Shown here in pieces: positions 19,882 through 33,181 of a stretch of DNA of 64,000 nt (position 1 is the stretch's first letter; every line of letters starts with the position of its first letter). Location: positions 1,736,001-1,800,000 of the forward strand of contig NC_064672.1 in the NCBI RefSeq assembly GCF_023278565.1, written 5' to 3'. The position numbers and the translations under genes are program-made. The notes beneath the pieces are model-generated. The model saw only the letters and a list, made by a program, of their open reading frames with translations. It ran no database searches and was not told the origin of the DNA. The stretch comes from Colletotrichum lupini. Lineage: Eukaryota; Ascomycota; Sordariomycetes; Glomerellales; Glomerellaceae.

Positions 19882-21982
19882 CTCTCAGTCGAGAAGTCCA
19901 ACTCGGTAAATCGACGGCGCCAGTAGTAGTTCGTGCCTTGGGGAAGGCATTATGCAAGAGGAACACAACCGAGCGGTGGCGGCGGCGTCATCAAGACGAG
20001 ATGGAAGATGCGACGGCGCACGCAGCCTTACTACGTAGGGTAAAAAGGATGCTCACTAGTACTTAAGACGAGCGCCATTCATCTGCCAGCTGCAGACTGC
20101 ACTCTCATATGCAGGTTCATGACCCCAGGTGCTGCCACAATAAGGTTTGGGAACCACCCCACGAAGAAAGCTTATTTGCTGTGTGGGTGCTACCGATCCG
20201 CGTCGACAGTGAAACCAAAAAGATCGCAGAGCCAGTCAGGGTCTTGTTACTGACTCGTTTGATGCTCCGGCTCTCTAGAGGAGGCGAAGCAGGCGGCGAC
20301 GGTAAGTTGTGTGTAACCTCCGTACACTACCTGGTCGCTGTGAATTTGGATTACACCGCGAGGTTGCATAAACTCAATATGATTTTCAGGAAGGTCGAAG
20401 CAGCTCGCCTCCAACTATTGGTTCCCAAGACATGGCAAGCTTGATGAGTTGCTCCGTTGCCTCAGAGTCGCCGGGGAAGCGTGGACAAGTGATTGGTTCG
20501 GGAGAATTCACACGGAAGAAGACTGGATGTGGTTCGAAGCTGTTCTTTGTGGAGTTCAGATGGCAAACAATTTGGGGGACCGGAAACACTATGGAGATCT
20601 GGCCGTTTGAAGCGCAGGATGGGTTCTGCCCACGGATAATAAAATGAGGACTACTCTGGTCGAGTCTGACGTCTTTGTCTGCAGATCATTGCAAAATTTT
20701 GCTTAGCTTGAGACAGACAGACTTCCCAAAGTTTCCAACATGTGTTGATCGAAAAGTGCAGGATTGGAATCGAATTCTAGTTCGCCGAGTAACCACACAT
20801 GGCTTTACCGTTAAGGAAAGTCTGGGACTATCGAGGATACATAAGCCGATTTGAGCAACTCGACTTTGAAGCAAGATACTAATCCTGTCTTCTACATGGA
20901 TGCTCCATAGAGAAAGATCTAGCTGTGTGTCAACTCTCTTTCGGATGCTTGATTGAGTGTTAAAACCATTTCGAGCTGGGTTTGATAGCGCACTGGGATT
21001 TATATCACGTAAAAGGAAGACCGAAGTGCTCTCCTCAATACATACGCTGATGCTTTCACTCGAATTATGAATTTGGCTTAGCCTGTGCTAGACTCATGTC
21101 TTAACTTTACATAAAGCACGCAGCCTGATAGAGTTATCTATCTTCACGTTTATCGTCGAAAGCCCGAATTCACTTTCGGGCAAGACTTCTGCTCATCGAT
21201 CCTTCTAATATGGGCAGAAAGTTTCATCATCCTTCTACATTGAGGCTCCATGAATCAGTAATTGTTGATGAGGGAGCATAATTGAGTCACGAGAGTGGTC
21301 ATACACGTGAGCCTAGCTTAGTGACTAAAATAGATCATGGCAGGAGAGAGACTGCATGAGAGTTGCGCTTCCGAGTTGGGGAAATTGAGACTAGCCATGC
21401 GCTACGACTGCACTCGCGAAATTTACTGCTTGAATGGAAAGGGTTGACTTCATGTCTCTAGTACGATATCAAACTTTGAGATCCCGCCTATGAAGATTGC
21501 GATACTTTGCTAGTGACACTACATCTTTCTTGAGCGAGACATAAACTTCAGAGGTTTGCTTTCTTTGCTTGACACATTCGAGGTGTCTCCGTTCAAGTTT
21601 TCCAAGTTTAGAGACAAGTCAGGGTTTTTAGGACAGACTCAAAGATCCTTTGCGATAGCTCGTAAGTAAACACTCAGGTCTTCGAGGATTGCTATTCAGA
21701 ACCGAGTTTATCACGACGGGTAAAGTGATACCTTGTTCGCTTCTCTGTTCCATGTCCAATTTTCTCAACAGCACCATTGAAGACATGCGCTCCTGCACAT
21801 AATCTACATCATACAGTAACTAATTCTAGAGGGAGAGGTTTCATATTCAAACCTCGTTTTTAGATATCTGGCATTAGTTTTCTTTTGTGGAATTTCAAAC
21901 TTTCCAGGCGAATAAGACTCTGCAAGTGGCGCCATGTTAAGTGTCAGAGTCGGAACTTCATCGTAATTAGTAGGAATAGAAA
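19882..21982. other. 2.1 kb intergenic DNA before the LTR element
   Basis: GC-normal to slightly AT-rich sequence with only short frames lacking family resemblance. No RNA gene recognised. Ends at the CAGCC target duplication of the gypsy element. Confidence 0.5.
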
Positions 21983-21987
21983 CAGCC
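21983..21987. repeat. Left target-site duplication of the gypsy element (CAGCC)
   Basis: CAGCC directly precedes the LTR start TGTCA at 21988 and is repeated directly after the other LTR at 31225-31229. This is the 5 bp duplication typical of LTR integrase. Confidence 0.92.
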
Positions 21988-22001
21988 TGTCAATAGGTGT
22001 A

Positions 22002-23888
22002 AGTCGACCCACCCCCTTTTGGCCACCCCCCCCTTTTGGCCACCCCATTTCTCTATCCCAGCCACCGTATTAAAACCCTACCTACGATTTTTAAACTACT
22101 ATAATAATTATAAAAATCGTCTAAATATAATTCTTTTTTATATACTTATTTATTAATATATAATAATCTTATATACTGAAAATAAAGTTATTCGGGCTCT
22201 TAAGGCTATTAAAAGAGGTCTCTTAGTTAATCGGGCCTCGATTAAGTTTAGAGTTCTAAGGTTAACTCTTCGTAACTATAAGAGAGGCTATTAAATAAGG
22301 GTAATAGTATTTATAAACCTCTAGAGGCTTCCTCTATAATAAGAAGATTAGCTAGCTTAATAAGTTCGTATTTAGTATAATTTAGGCGTTATATTAACTT
22401 ATAAATAGCTTATAAAATTCGCTAAATAAGTTCTAAGATCCTAGGGGGATATAAATCCTCTTAAGAAGAGATAAATAGACGCTTTTTTAAAGAGGAACTT
22501 ATTAATTAAGGTCTAGAGAAGTTATACTATTAATTCGAGGTATCTAAATAGGGTTATTATTAATATAATTAAGTTATAGTTTAGATTACTTAATATACTA
22601 GAGATTAGTAATATTAAATAGGCTAATAAGTATAATATAAATAAGACTAGTATCCTAGAAGGTAAGGGATTTAATAGCTTAGTTTTAAGTAAGGTAAAGA
22701 CTATAGTAGTACGAAAAAAAGAGCCTAGTTCGCGTGCTTAGGTATTTATAATTAAGTATATCTCTACTAATAGTCGAGCTATTAAACTACTAGTTATATA
22801 TAAGGGAAAGTCGGTATAGTAATAATAGTTTTTACTTAAACTTAACCCTTATGCTAGTTAAGAGTTTATAATAATAAATAATAGCTAAACGACTAATAAG
22901 ACTGCCCTTAAGTAGTTAAAAATAGTATTCTTATTATAAATTAAGACCCCCCCCTTTATGGGGCTTAATATACTTAATAAGCCTCGATTATTAGTTCTAA
23001 ATAGCTATAGGAGTTATATAATAATAGAATTTATATAGGAATGCTATAGAAATAACGTCTACTTACTATTCTTATTATTATATACTTTTTATATCCTCTA
23101 GCCGTTAGATATAGCTATTTTTAGATTTATTAAGTCTAAGTATAAGAAGGAGCTTAGTAAGGAGGATATAATAAATAATTTTACTATCGTTAGAAAGCGG
23201 TACTTTTTAAGCTATTATTAAAAAGCTCGTTTAGCTAGTCTAACGTTATTAAATATATAAAATAGGTAGAAAATAACTAGACTATATCCCCCTAATATAG
23301 CTAGACTACTTACTAATTTAATAGTCCTATTTAACCTAGTTATACTAATTAAAAAGACCGTAAATACTAAGCAAGTAACTAGTAATACTAGAAAAGCTAT
23401 TAACTAGGTATTAGCGGCGTTTATTATTAACTAGTTAATACTTAAGAAGGCTAGCGAGCTCTGCGATTAGTTAAAGTTATTTATAGAGCTTAGTCTAGAC
23501 TATAATACTTAACGATTACTATTTAGAAAGATAAAAAAGGTATTTAATAAGCAGGCCTACTATTTAATAATATCTTAGTACTATATTCGAGTTCTAAAAG
23601 CTAAAGTTAACCGATTGAGGCCGTAAAAAAAGAAGAGTATATTAATAAACCTAAATACTAAGTTCGTAAATATTTAGAATATATAGAGAGCTTAGGAGGA
23701 CTCTAGTGACTATTTAGTTAGTCTTAGTTAACTCGTAGGGGTCGAATTACCTAGGGAGAATAATAACTATATTATTATAGTAGTAGAAGATAGTTAATTA
23801 ATTAAGTATAGTTGGTGGCGATGTTTTGATACTATGTTTTGATGGGGTGGCTAAAAGGGGGGGGTGGCCAAAAGGGGGTGGGTCGACT
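22002..23888 (+). mobile_element. Fot1/Pogo-type DNA transposon, copy B (1,887 bp), nested in the LTR
   Basis: Same inverted ends as copy A (AGTCGACCCACCCCC... at both ends), same length, flanked by TA at 22000-22001 and 23889-23890. Excising it with one TA rebuilds a 209 bp LTR equal to the intact partner LTR, which proves the insertion order: gypsy first, Fot later. The body is RIP-mutated with a different set of retained Cs and Gs from copy A. Confidence 0.96.
22150..23810 (+). pseudogene. Dead Fot1/Pogo (DDE_1) transposase, copy B
   Basis: Collinear with the copy A transposase. The plus strand keeps the AIKRGLLV helix-turn-helix region near 22,205, the N-N-V-Y-L-L-F-L stretch and PLDIAIFRFIKSKYKKEL near 23,050-23,155, and the C-terminal LYPPNIARLL near 23,285. 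TAG/TAA stops replace Gln codons throughout. A short GC patch (seven or more Cs, then GGGG) survives in both copies near the middle, consistent with RIP acting on CpA and sparing C-runs. Confidence 0.86.
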
Positions 23889-24085
23889 TATAACATAGGG
23901 AAGAAGCTCATAGAGGCTAACTGCTATTAGGGTCTAAAAAAGGAATTATTAAAATCTACCCTTCCCTTAAGGTATACTACTAGCGCTCTATATATACTTA
24001 AGCTACTCTTTTATTACTTAGTCCCCCTTTTTATACCCCCTAAGCTATCCCTTAACTAACGAGGCCTAATTAATAAGGCCTAATA

Positions 24086-24102
24086 AGGTGCTCCTTTTCC
24101 TA
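24086..24102 (-). other. Polypurine tract of the gypsy element
   Basis: On the minus strand, directly upstream of the 3' LTR, the sequence AGGAAAAGGAGCACC is purine-rich, as required for plus-strand priming. Its side of the element fits the minus-strand orientation read from pol. Confidence 0.65.
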
Positions 24103-24899
24103 AGCTTCGTTTTAAAGCCTATTTATAGTTTATATATACTATATTAATCCCTTACTTAAGAGGTTTTTAAATATATAGTATAAGGGCGGGTATAAGCGGC
24201 GCTTATTAGCCCGAGTATAGACCCCTTACTCTAAATAATAGCCCTATAATTTTATACTTAGGTCGCTCTTATTTATAAGCCGTCCTTACGACTACCGGTA
24301 CCTAGGTAGTCGTCGCCCTACTTTTATTTATTAATATTAACCCCTTTTTAAGCTATTATAATTCCGAATTCCTTTTTTCCTTTTTATCTATAGTTATCCT
24401 TTTTATATATAGTTTTTTATTTTTATTAACGTCTATGCTGCTCCCTTATTATATAAATATTATAGCTAATAAATATTTTTTAAATCCCTATTCTTATATA
24501 CTTCTTACGCTTAAATAAGTCTTTTATAAAGTCGTTCCGTATTTATTATTAACTCGTTTTAATATAAATATAGCTCTTAATTACGGAGTTATTATTATTA
24601 GTAGCAGAACGGTTATTAATATTATAAGTGCGCTTAGTAATAGCGGCGGTAGCGGTTTATTTAAAAAGCTTAATATCCCCTTTACTCGCCCTAACCTCGT
24701 ACGTATATCGCTATTTATATACTACTTATACTAACTATTATAAATTCTTATTAAAAAAAAAAAGGTAAATACTAAGAAAATCGGGGTTAGCTAGGTATAC
24801 CCGCTCCCCTACCCCGCTTATATTACGTATAAAGCGCTTAATTTAAAAGCCGAGTATTATAATTAGCTAAGTTAGTAATTTATAGCCCCTAGTTCGCTC

Positions 24900-27800
24900 T
24901 TTTATTTAATATTTTTTTAGGATTTAGTATATGTTATATTAAGTATACTACGCAGAACTATTTTTATAAAAATATAATAAGCGCTTAGCGCGGTTATTAT
25001 TTTATTATTTTTTTTATATATTATATTAATAATATTTTAAGTCCCTAAGTCTACGGAATTTGCGGTCCGAACCTTATAGAGCACTACTCTTATTTTAAAT
25101 AATAATATTTACGATTCGGAGGTTTATTACTCTATTATCGCTTTATTATTATTATTACTCGGATTATTAATATTATTCTATAGCTCTAGTAAACTTACTA
25201 AATTACTATTAATAATGCGCAAAGGGTATTTAAGCGCGTTAATAAGGAGGCTTATTTAACCCCTATTATTAATAATAACGACGATAAGGTAGTTATAAGC
25301 TCTTTTTATACTACGTTTTTATTTTATAATGACGCTATAATTGCGCTACTTTATACTATTTATAACGAGGTACGCTACTTAAATAATATTTTAATTAGTA
25401 TATAGTCGCCCCGCTTGCGCTTTATATTCGTAGCTAATTATTTATAAATTCGTTAATAATAAAGAGATTTTTTTTTTTATAACGACCCCTAGGATAATAA
25501 CTAAGGCGGCCCTTTTGCGCATAAGGGTAGTTCTTTTATAAATAAGGGCGGTCCTCCTGCGCGTTATAAAGATTAGAAAAATGGTTCGTAATTAGTACGT
25601 TTACGCTACTTAGTTATAGCTATATAGCCCCCTTTTTTTTTTTATTAATAACTAGTTTATTATATTATTAAGCTTATTAAGAGCTAGGGCGCGCTATTTA
25701 ATTAAAACTCGTTTTTTATATATGCTAATTATTATTACGTTTTCGATATACTTAGCTAGCTCTTATATATTTTCGTCGCTACTATATTCTTTTTACTAAA
25801 TTAGATATTATTACCTCTTTTTTAGCCCTCTATATTATATAATATTTTTTATTTTATAAAATAGCTCCCCGTTTATATTCCTAATAAGTAAGGGCTTTTA
25901 AAGGGCTTTTTTACGGTATTAATACGGCTTGAGTAGGGATATATAGAAAATATTATATATTTTATATTACGTTAGTATATTTAGTTAATAAGCGACCCCT
26001 ACCGTTTTAATTATTAATTTAACTTCGAATAGGCCTAGATACTTATTAACTAACTTCTAACTAGGACGCTACTTATTAATATTCTTCCCTAATAATAGTA
26101 CTTAGTTACCTATTTTATATAATATATTTATCCTAGCTTTATTAGCTTATTATTTATATATCTTATGTGCTTTTTATATAAAAGGTCGTAGAGCTTTTTA
26201 ATTAGCTCGTAATCGGGCCGTACGCTCCTTAGCCGAGATATTTTATATACTATCTCGAGCCCTTATTAAGATCAATATAAAGTATATAAATAAAAACCCG
26301 AGTAGGGCCTTAGTAAGCGCTTTACGGATTACTAAGTACTAAGCGTTATTATATATAAACTTAGCTAGGTAAAGACGCTATGCTTAATTTAATTAGTCCT
26401 AGGTATAAAAATAGTAAAAATATTACTCTAAATATTAGTTTTACTATTCTATTTAACTATCTATTTATAAATAAAACGTAGTATTAAAACGCCTCTTTAT
26501 TATTAAAAAGTAATAGAGATAAGTTTAAAACTTACTTATAAATAACGACCCCTTATTAGAGACGATCTTTTTAAATATTTTAAACTTAATAAAAATCTTT
26601 ATAAATAGGAGGTTTATAAATCCCTAGGCTATAAGGGTCGTCCTCGTAGTAATATAAACGTTATATTTCGTAAATTAGTTTACTATAATAAGTACTACGT
26701 CGTAGGGGCGCCTCCTAATTAGCGTAGTTAATATGGGTAAGCTTATAATAAAGTTTAATAATATTTCTTACTATAGCCTAGCCGGGGTAAGTAAGGGGCG
26801 TAATAAGCTATACGGCTTATAATAACGAGGCTTTGTCCGCTAGTATATTATATAAGTATTAATATAACTTTTTATATCCTTACTTACTCTATTTTAATAA
26901 TAGTAGCGTTTTAGTAATACTATTATCCGCTTTATACTATAATATCTTATTATAAGTATATTATAATATACTTTAATAACCTCCTTCCTTAGCTTTTTAT
27001 ATAGCGGTATATAGGCGCGGCTATTATAATATAATAGCCCTCTCGAGTTATATACCTAGCTTTATTATTACTTTTTTTTAGCTAAGTAAGGCCGTTAGTT
27101 CTTTTTAATCTACTACTTATTCTTTATAAAAACGTCCTCTTATTAAGTAGCCCGTAGTTAACTTATTATTAATAACCCCTCCTTATTAATTACTATTTTA
27201 AATACTTTTATTATATTAAAATCCCGTAGAACGAGTAGCTTATAATTTATAGTTTTAGTAATAGGCTTAAGTAGCTTTTTAAGTACTACGCTATAACTTT
27301 AATACCCTAGGCTCGTAGCCCCGTTACGCTTTTTAAAGTATTTTTTAAAGTTCTCTCGAGCCGGAGCTCCTAACCTCTTTTACTTACTTTTTTATATTAT
27401 TATTAGTTCCGTTTCTAAAATACTTACTATCCTTTTTACTTAGGAGCCGCTCCTATAGCTCGTTTTTATATACTTAATTACTACGACTTTAAGGGGCTCT
27501 TATATATTTTTAGCGTTATAAAGGTCTTTTCTTATTTTCAATAGTAGCTCCTTTACTCTACTATTATTATAATTCTTATTATAGTTAGGTCTTTATAATA
27601 ATCTATTCGCTAGGTTTTTTATATTTAGCTTAAACTTAATCTCAATATTAAACGCTACGAATTCGTTTAGTTAGCGTAGCTATCTCCCGTTTAGTCTCTT
27701 TTTTATATTTAAGAACTATAAGTTAAAATAATCTATAAATACTACGACCTAATCTCGGCTATAAGCGAGGTAGTATTATTAGTTCTTTAGTACGTTTATA

Positions 27801-30800
27801 ATAGTTAGTAGCTCCGTATCTCTTATACTATAGCGGCTCTCCGTATTTATTAATTTCCTTAACTTATAAGTAATTAAGTACTAATTACCCTTAAATAATT
27901 ATATAATTACTAAGCTAATAGCTCGAGCTAAAGCGTCTATTTATAACTATATAAGTAGGGTAAGGTCGAAATATTATAATATTAGCGCGTTAATAAATAC
28001 TATTAATAGCCTCTTAAATAACTCTATAATAAGTATTAGTAGCTCTAACTATCCCGGTTTTGCTTTTTTTAATAAGTTTATTAAAGGTATTATTATTTTA
28101 GTATAATTATTAATAAATTTATAATAGAACCCCGTAAATTTAAAAAACGTTTATATATTTTTAACGCTCCTCGGAAATAGCTAATTTACTATAGCTTCGG
28201 TACGCGCGGGTTTTATTTTTATACTTTTATTAAATACGATATATTTTAAAAGTTTTATATATAATATATAAAACTCGTATTTACTGCCGTTTAGATATAG
28301 GTTCTATTACTATAGTTTTTATAATACGCTACGTACGTGCTCTTTATATACTACGTAGTTATTATTATATATTAAAATATTATTTAAGTATATAATATAG
28401 ATAGTATTAACTAGGCCGCTTAGAACGTTATTAATATATACTTAAAAAGTCGTAGGTACGTTAGTTAGCCCAAAAGGTATAACTAAGTACTCGAACTACC
28501 TATATTTAGTATAAAAAGCCGTTTTCTACTTATTGCCCTTAGCTATACGTATATAGTAGTATGCGTTCTTAAGGTTTAGTTTTATAAAAATAGAGGTATT
28601 AAATAGTTTATTTAATATCTTTTTAATTAGTAATAGCGGCGTTTTATCTTTTTATATAATTTTATTAATCGCTCTATAATTAACGTAAAGTCGTAGCTCT
28701 CTTCTTTTTTTAAATATAAAAAGGATAAGTGCTCTTACTAGGCTTATAAAGGGGCGTATTTAGCCCCTAGCCTCTATTTTTATTAAATAGTTACATAAGA
28801 TCTTAAGCTTATAGTTTAATAATAAGTAAATAGGTCCCTAGGGAATAGGCGCCGCGTTATTTAGCTTAATATAATAGTTATATAGTGCTCTATTTAGTAG
28901 CGAGATAGCCTTTTTTTTAAGAATAAGTTATTAAAGTCTTAGTAACGTAGCTTTTAGTTCTCGGCTATACTCGTTAATACTACGTTACTATTTATAGCTA
29001 AGTTAATTACGATGTGCGCGAGTATTACTAAAACTAAGTTATCTAATAGCCCTTTTTTTAGGGCGTCTAAGCGGATATATTATTTATAAATTAAATATTA
29101 TTACTTTTTTTATTTTTAACTAATTAGCGGGTTAATATCCTTTAGCTAGGGGAAACTAAGGATAAGTATAGGCGCTATAATATCGGCTATTACGAAGCGA
29201 TATAGCTATGTCTCTATTACGTAGTCGTTATTAGTAATTTAAAGCCGTAAATAGTAGCTTCTTAGCGTCTCTATTTATTTACCCTCTACGTTTATTAGTT
29301 ATAATAATAAGTAAATTCGTAAATTAGTATTAAAACTATTAAATAAACCGATACTAATTACGTTCCCTTTTGCTCCTAAATCGATAAGGGCGCTTAGCTT
29401 TTCTTATATATAGTTTAAGTATATATAGGTCGGGATATTTAAGCGCTACCCTTATTAATCGCTAACTACTCTCCTTATTAAAATAATATTTAAGCTCGTT
29501 ACTAGTCCGCGCTACTTAGCTAGGGTAAGGTTTAATTAATAATTAGCGGCCTTATACCCCTTTTAGTTATATTTATAGTATATAACGCTCGGGTAGTTAT
29601 TAGTAAAGTACCCGGTTTTATTATAATTATAGTATTATTAATACTACTCTTATAGTCGCGAGTAATCCCTTATAATATAACTAGTTTTTTTATAATTATA
29701 ATACGTAGTATCCTTATTAAACGAGTCGTAGCGTATCCTTTACGTATTTAACTTATTAATACCCCGGTATTTTCCCACTAGCTTATTTAAATTTAAGTTA
29801 GAATATTACTTAAGGGACGTTTATAAGCTCCTTATTAATAGCGAGGATTATTTAATACGTTTTATTAGCGATATTAGCTATAAATAAGTCTATAGAAGTT
29901 CTATTTACGATATTATTATAAAGCGTAGTTCGGGCCGTAATTTACTTATTAACGTAGAGATCTTTTATTTCTTTATTAAGATATATTCTAGTTTTATTTC
30001 GAGCTTATTAATATAGCTAACGAACTCGTTAACTTTCTCTTTTTAACTTTATAAAGTACTATTTAGTTATATACTCGCTACTATTCCTTAGTTAGTAAGA
30101 TCGGATAAGTTATTTTATAAAAAAGTCTTTAGTTCTTCTTATATAACCTAGTCTATTATAAACCCGGGGGTCCTTTAGTAGTTAAAAATATAGTATATTT
30201 AAGAGGTCTTTATACTACTATTTAAGTAGCTAACCGTATATACTACTTTATTATAATCTATTTTTATTTATTAAGCTTATAGGTTAAAGCGATAGTAATA
30301 GTTAAAAAAAAAGCTTTATAAATCCCGTATTAATTTATTAATATATAATAAGTTAGAGAGGGATAGCGGCCTAAATATAGACGTTCTGCTTATAGTACTT
30401 ATTTAAATTAGGAGGGAGCTAGTAAATAGGGGCTTAAGTAGTACGAACTCGTCGCTTTATTATTACTTAAGCGGCGCTTTAAGTACGGCTTTACTTATTA
30501 AACTATTTTTAATCTAGGGGTTTACGTTCCTATTTATATTAAAGCTAACGTTCGAGGCCGCTATAGCTAAGACCGTAACCCTTAGCGCGGGGGCTAGGCT
30601 ATTTAAAGAGCTCTATAAGCGTTTTAAATCTACTTATTTTCTATATAAATACTCTTTATATATTATAATAAGGATTTCTTTTTTTAATTATTATTCCTAT
30701 TCTTATAGTTTTACTAACTTATCGTTTATTATTTAGTTTAAATATTAGCGAGTAAGGGTAAGAAGTTCGCTATTTTATTCGAAATTTATTAATATTCTTA

Positions 30801-30950
30801 GTAATACGGTCTTTTTACGTTACTATTATATTATTTATCTTATTACGCTTCGTTCTTATATTATTTATTAAGGAGGAGGTAACTCTAGGGGGTTTAATAA
30901 AAAAGAGTTATTTCTTTTTTTATTATAGCGCTAACTACGCTCTCTCGCTA
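24900..30950 (-). pseudogene. RIP-ruined gag-pol of the Ty3/gypsy element
   Basis: Minus-strand remnants appear in Ty3/gypsy order. The gag zinc knuckle is near 29,591-29,635, reading YYNYNKTGYFTNNYP (CxxC...H...C pattern with Cys turned to Tyr). Reverse transcriptase lies near 28,130-28,790: RELRLYVNYRAINKI, FIKLNLKNAYYYIRI, FEYLVIPFGLTNVPTTF and YLNNILIY, where the catalytic YLDD has become YLNN. Integrase is near 26,560-27,000: RTKPRYYKPYSLLRPL, the zinc-binding end of the finger, and RPYDVVLIIVN-FTKY, the core start (VVDRLTK in live elements). Stops are Gln or Trp codons changed by transitions. Non-functional. Confidence 0.85.
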
Positions 30951-31015
30951 CGTCTTATTTTTATTAATATTTTAAGCTTTTAGCCTAGTCCCCTTTATAA
31001 ATAGAGATTTTAAAC

Positions 31016-31224
31016 TATTAATAAGTATATAATATAAGAAAGAAGCTTATAAAGGCTAATTATTATTAGGGTTTAAAAAAGGAATTACTAAAATCTACCC
31101 TTCCCTCGAGGTATATTACTAGCGCTCTATATATACTTAAGCTGCTCCTTTGTTACTTAGTCCCCCTCTTTATGCCCCCTGAGCTATCCCTTAACCGACG
31201 AGGCCTGACCGGCGAGGCCTGACA
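31016..31224 (-). repeat. 5' LTR of the gypsy element (209 bp)
   Basis: From TATTAATAAG (RIP-altered TGTCAATAGG) at 31016 to CCTGACA at 31224. The last 60 bp remain GC-normal, so the outer LTR edge escaped RIP. Confidence 0.93.
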
Positions 31225-31229
31225 CAGCC
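31225..31229. repeat. Right target-site duplication of the gypsy element (CAGCC)
   Basis: Matches 21983-21987 exactly. Confidence 0.92.
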
Positions 31230-31357
31230 CTTTGACGGATTGCCAATCCTCCTTCTTGATTCATAAAAGCTCTCATACTCAAATGAAGTGGCCTGAGATT
31301 TATTCGAATGGAGGCATACTATATCGACTATTGATAACCCGCAGAGCATATACCTCA

Positions 31358-32318
31358 CTAGCCTGTCTTTTCTATAGCAATAGACTTAATTAGAGTCTTC
31401 ACCTCATCGTCCGACATCTCTTTGACTCCAAGCATAGGGTTATCGTCTTTGGGCCAAGGGCCAGAGAAGTCCGGCCTAGAGTTCGCATAGCGTATCATGT
31501 CGCCAAAAACCTTTATGCTGTAGTTACCCGCCTGGAACTCTTTCAAGGCTCCAGAAAAGACTTGGTCCATATTTGACTTTGACTCAGTCCAACCGTCAGT
31601 CCCCAACGCTTCCTTGCACAGGTCCACCATCTGCTTTTGGCTTTTGTTGACAGAATGCACGTGAACAGGCTTGTTTTCAGTCTCCACTGGGTGGAGCAAG
31701 GCCCTTGAAACGGCTTTGCCAGTTGATTCGAGCGTAGTCCAGACGTGAACATTCTTCCCTTCGTTGATATAGTCAACTTTCTTGTTGTAGATGTCGATGT
31801 TCATGAAGCCGGTCCGAAGGTTCCAATCTAGGAACGCTCCATTGCAGATAACACTCCAAGTCATTCCGGTCTCTTCACATTTCTTCAGTAAGTGCATGTC
31901 ATTCATATCTTTCTTGAAGAAGACGGGCACCGAGTGGACGTTGCGGTTGTTGAAATCCAGGCTGAAGTCTGATGGAATGAAACGATACACTCGAGCTGCA
32001 GCGGCAGCATCTATCAATCTCGTTGGAGTATCGTCGTGAACAAGAGTGCAGTCCACAAAAGCCTGGTGGCCCTGTAAAGCATCTCTAATAGCATCAAAAG
32101 AAGTGAAGTCGACGACCTTGACATGTACACCGTCAGGGAAAATGCCCTGTTTGCGGACCATGACAGTCACATCAAAACCATCTGCAAGCAGTGCTTTCAG
32201 AGTTGGTCTTCCAACATTACCAGTTGCCTTGCATTGTTAGTTACGGACCATTTGCCTAGACGAAGCTTGAACACGAGCTTACTCCTGCGACGGCGACTTT
32301 CTGAATCTTAGGCATCAT
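31358..32318 (-). CDS. NmrA-like / isoflavone reductase-like NAD(P)-binding protein
   Basis: Rossmann-fold reductase or redox sensor of the NmrA/PCBER group, 301 residues, probably cytosolic. Exon 1 (32318-32283) encodes MMPKIQKVAVAG; a 55 bp intron (32282-32228, GTAAGC...AAG) joins it to exon 2 (32227-31358). The join creates the nucleotide-binding motif VAVAGATGNVGRPTLKALL. The next stretch, VTVMVRKQGIFPDGVHVKVVDF, is the NADP-selecting arginine region, and RFIPSDFSLDF corresponds to the family's RF-PSEFG motif. The substrate is not predictable: in fungi these proteins act as aryl-ether reductases, lignan-type reductases or nitrogen regulators. It is the first gene of the repeat-free half of the window, and the gypsy element ends 128 bp past its stop. 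Confidence 0.86.
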
Positions 32319-33181
32319 GTTGAAAAGTGTTGACACTAGTATGAAGTAGGAGAACTCAGATGGGCAGATCAGTCCAAGATCCTATATCGATGTTGATTTG
32401 GCGTATCAGAGCCGCCTCCGTCTCTGAAGAAGTATTTATGCCGCGCGTTTGATACACAGAATTTCGAGGGAGGGCTCGCGCCCATCGAAATAGGGCGCAC
32501 TTCGGCCACCCGAGGGAGGCATCAATCGCGTCAGCAACCAAGCATTCAAGACGTTAAATGTGAGAAGTCGTGGTATCTGAGTCTCGAAGACACCGTCCGC
32601 CCACTATGTGTAAGATTGACCATTGGGCCGGACCCCCGGTTTGACAGACGCATCCTCCCGCCCCAAGTCCGAGCACAAGTTGCGTAAGCTTGTTGTATGT
32701 CACGCAACGTCACTCTTTGAACGCACACACTTCTATCGGGGCAGATAATTCTCGTGGTTCGATGCATACTTCCATCCGCGTCTGTCTCAGACCGTCCGAT
32801 GTATCTCGGGCTAGTCGGCCACTTGAACTTATGTCAAGGCAGAGGTTCTATGGGAAGGGAATTCAGTCCCCTTATGCGAGAATACGTGCGCAGGAGATCA
32901 ACCTCAGTGCATGGGACAAGCCTGAGATTTGTCTTGGCATCTGAAAAAGCATCGGGGATTTCCTAGATGCTTCCTCTTGGCCCATTCACCACACGCATGG
33001 TTCCAGTACTCATGTCCTACGGGTACTACATAGGTTAGACGAAATCTTGGCAATCTCAACACGAAGCAATTATCACTCCAAATTATGGCTTCAGAAAAGT
33101 TAATTGCAAACTGCTGGACTATCGCTATCGACCAATGATCCGTCTAGGTATTCCAATCAAACTGCATCGTGGATACCTCAT
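32319..33181. other. Spacer without recognised gene
   Basis: About 860 bp between two minus-strand genes. It includes the promoter of the NmrA-like gene; nothing else recognised. Confidence 0.45.

Larger units (their letters stand above)
21988..24085 (-). repeat. 3' LTR of the gypsy element, split by Fot copy B
   Basis: LTR sequence occupies 21988-22001 (TGTCAATAGGTGTA) and 23891-24085, total 209 nt. Between them lies the Fot element plus a duplicated TA. The inner end has decayed to CCTAATA where the other LTR keeps CCTGACA. Confidence 0.93.
21988..31224 (-). mobile_element. Complete RIP-degraded Ty3/gypsy LTR retrotransposon with nested Fot element
   Basis: Two 209 bp LTRs with ends TGTCA...TGACA, a perfect 5 bp target duplication CAGCC, and minus-strand gag-pol remnants. 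Removing the nested Fot copy and its extra TA leaves 7,348 bp. The two LTRs are the same length and differ only by transitions by eye, as RIP predicts. The element is transcribed right to left, so the 31016-31224 LTR is the 5' one. It inserted 128 bp from the stop codon of the NmrA-like gene. Confidence 0.95.
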
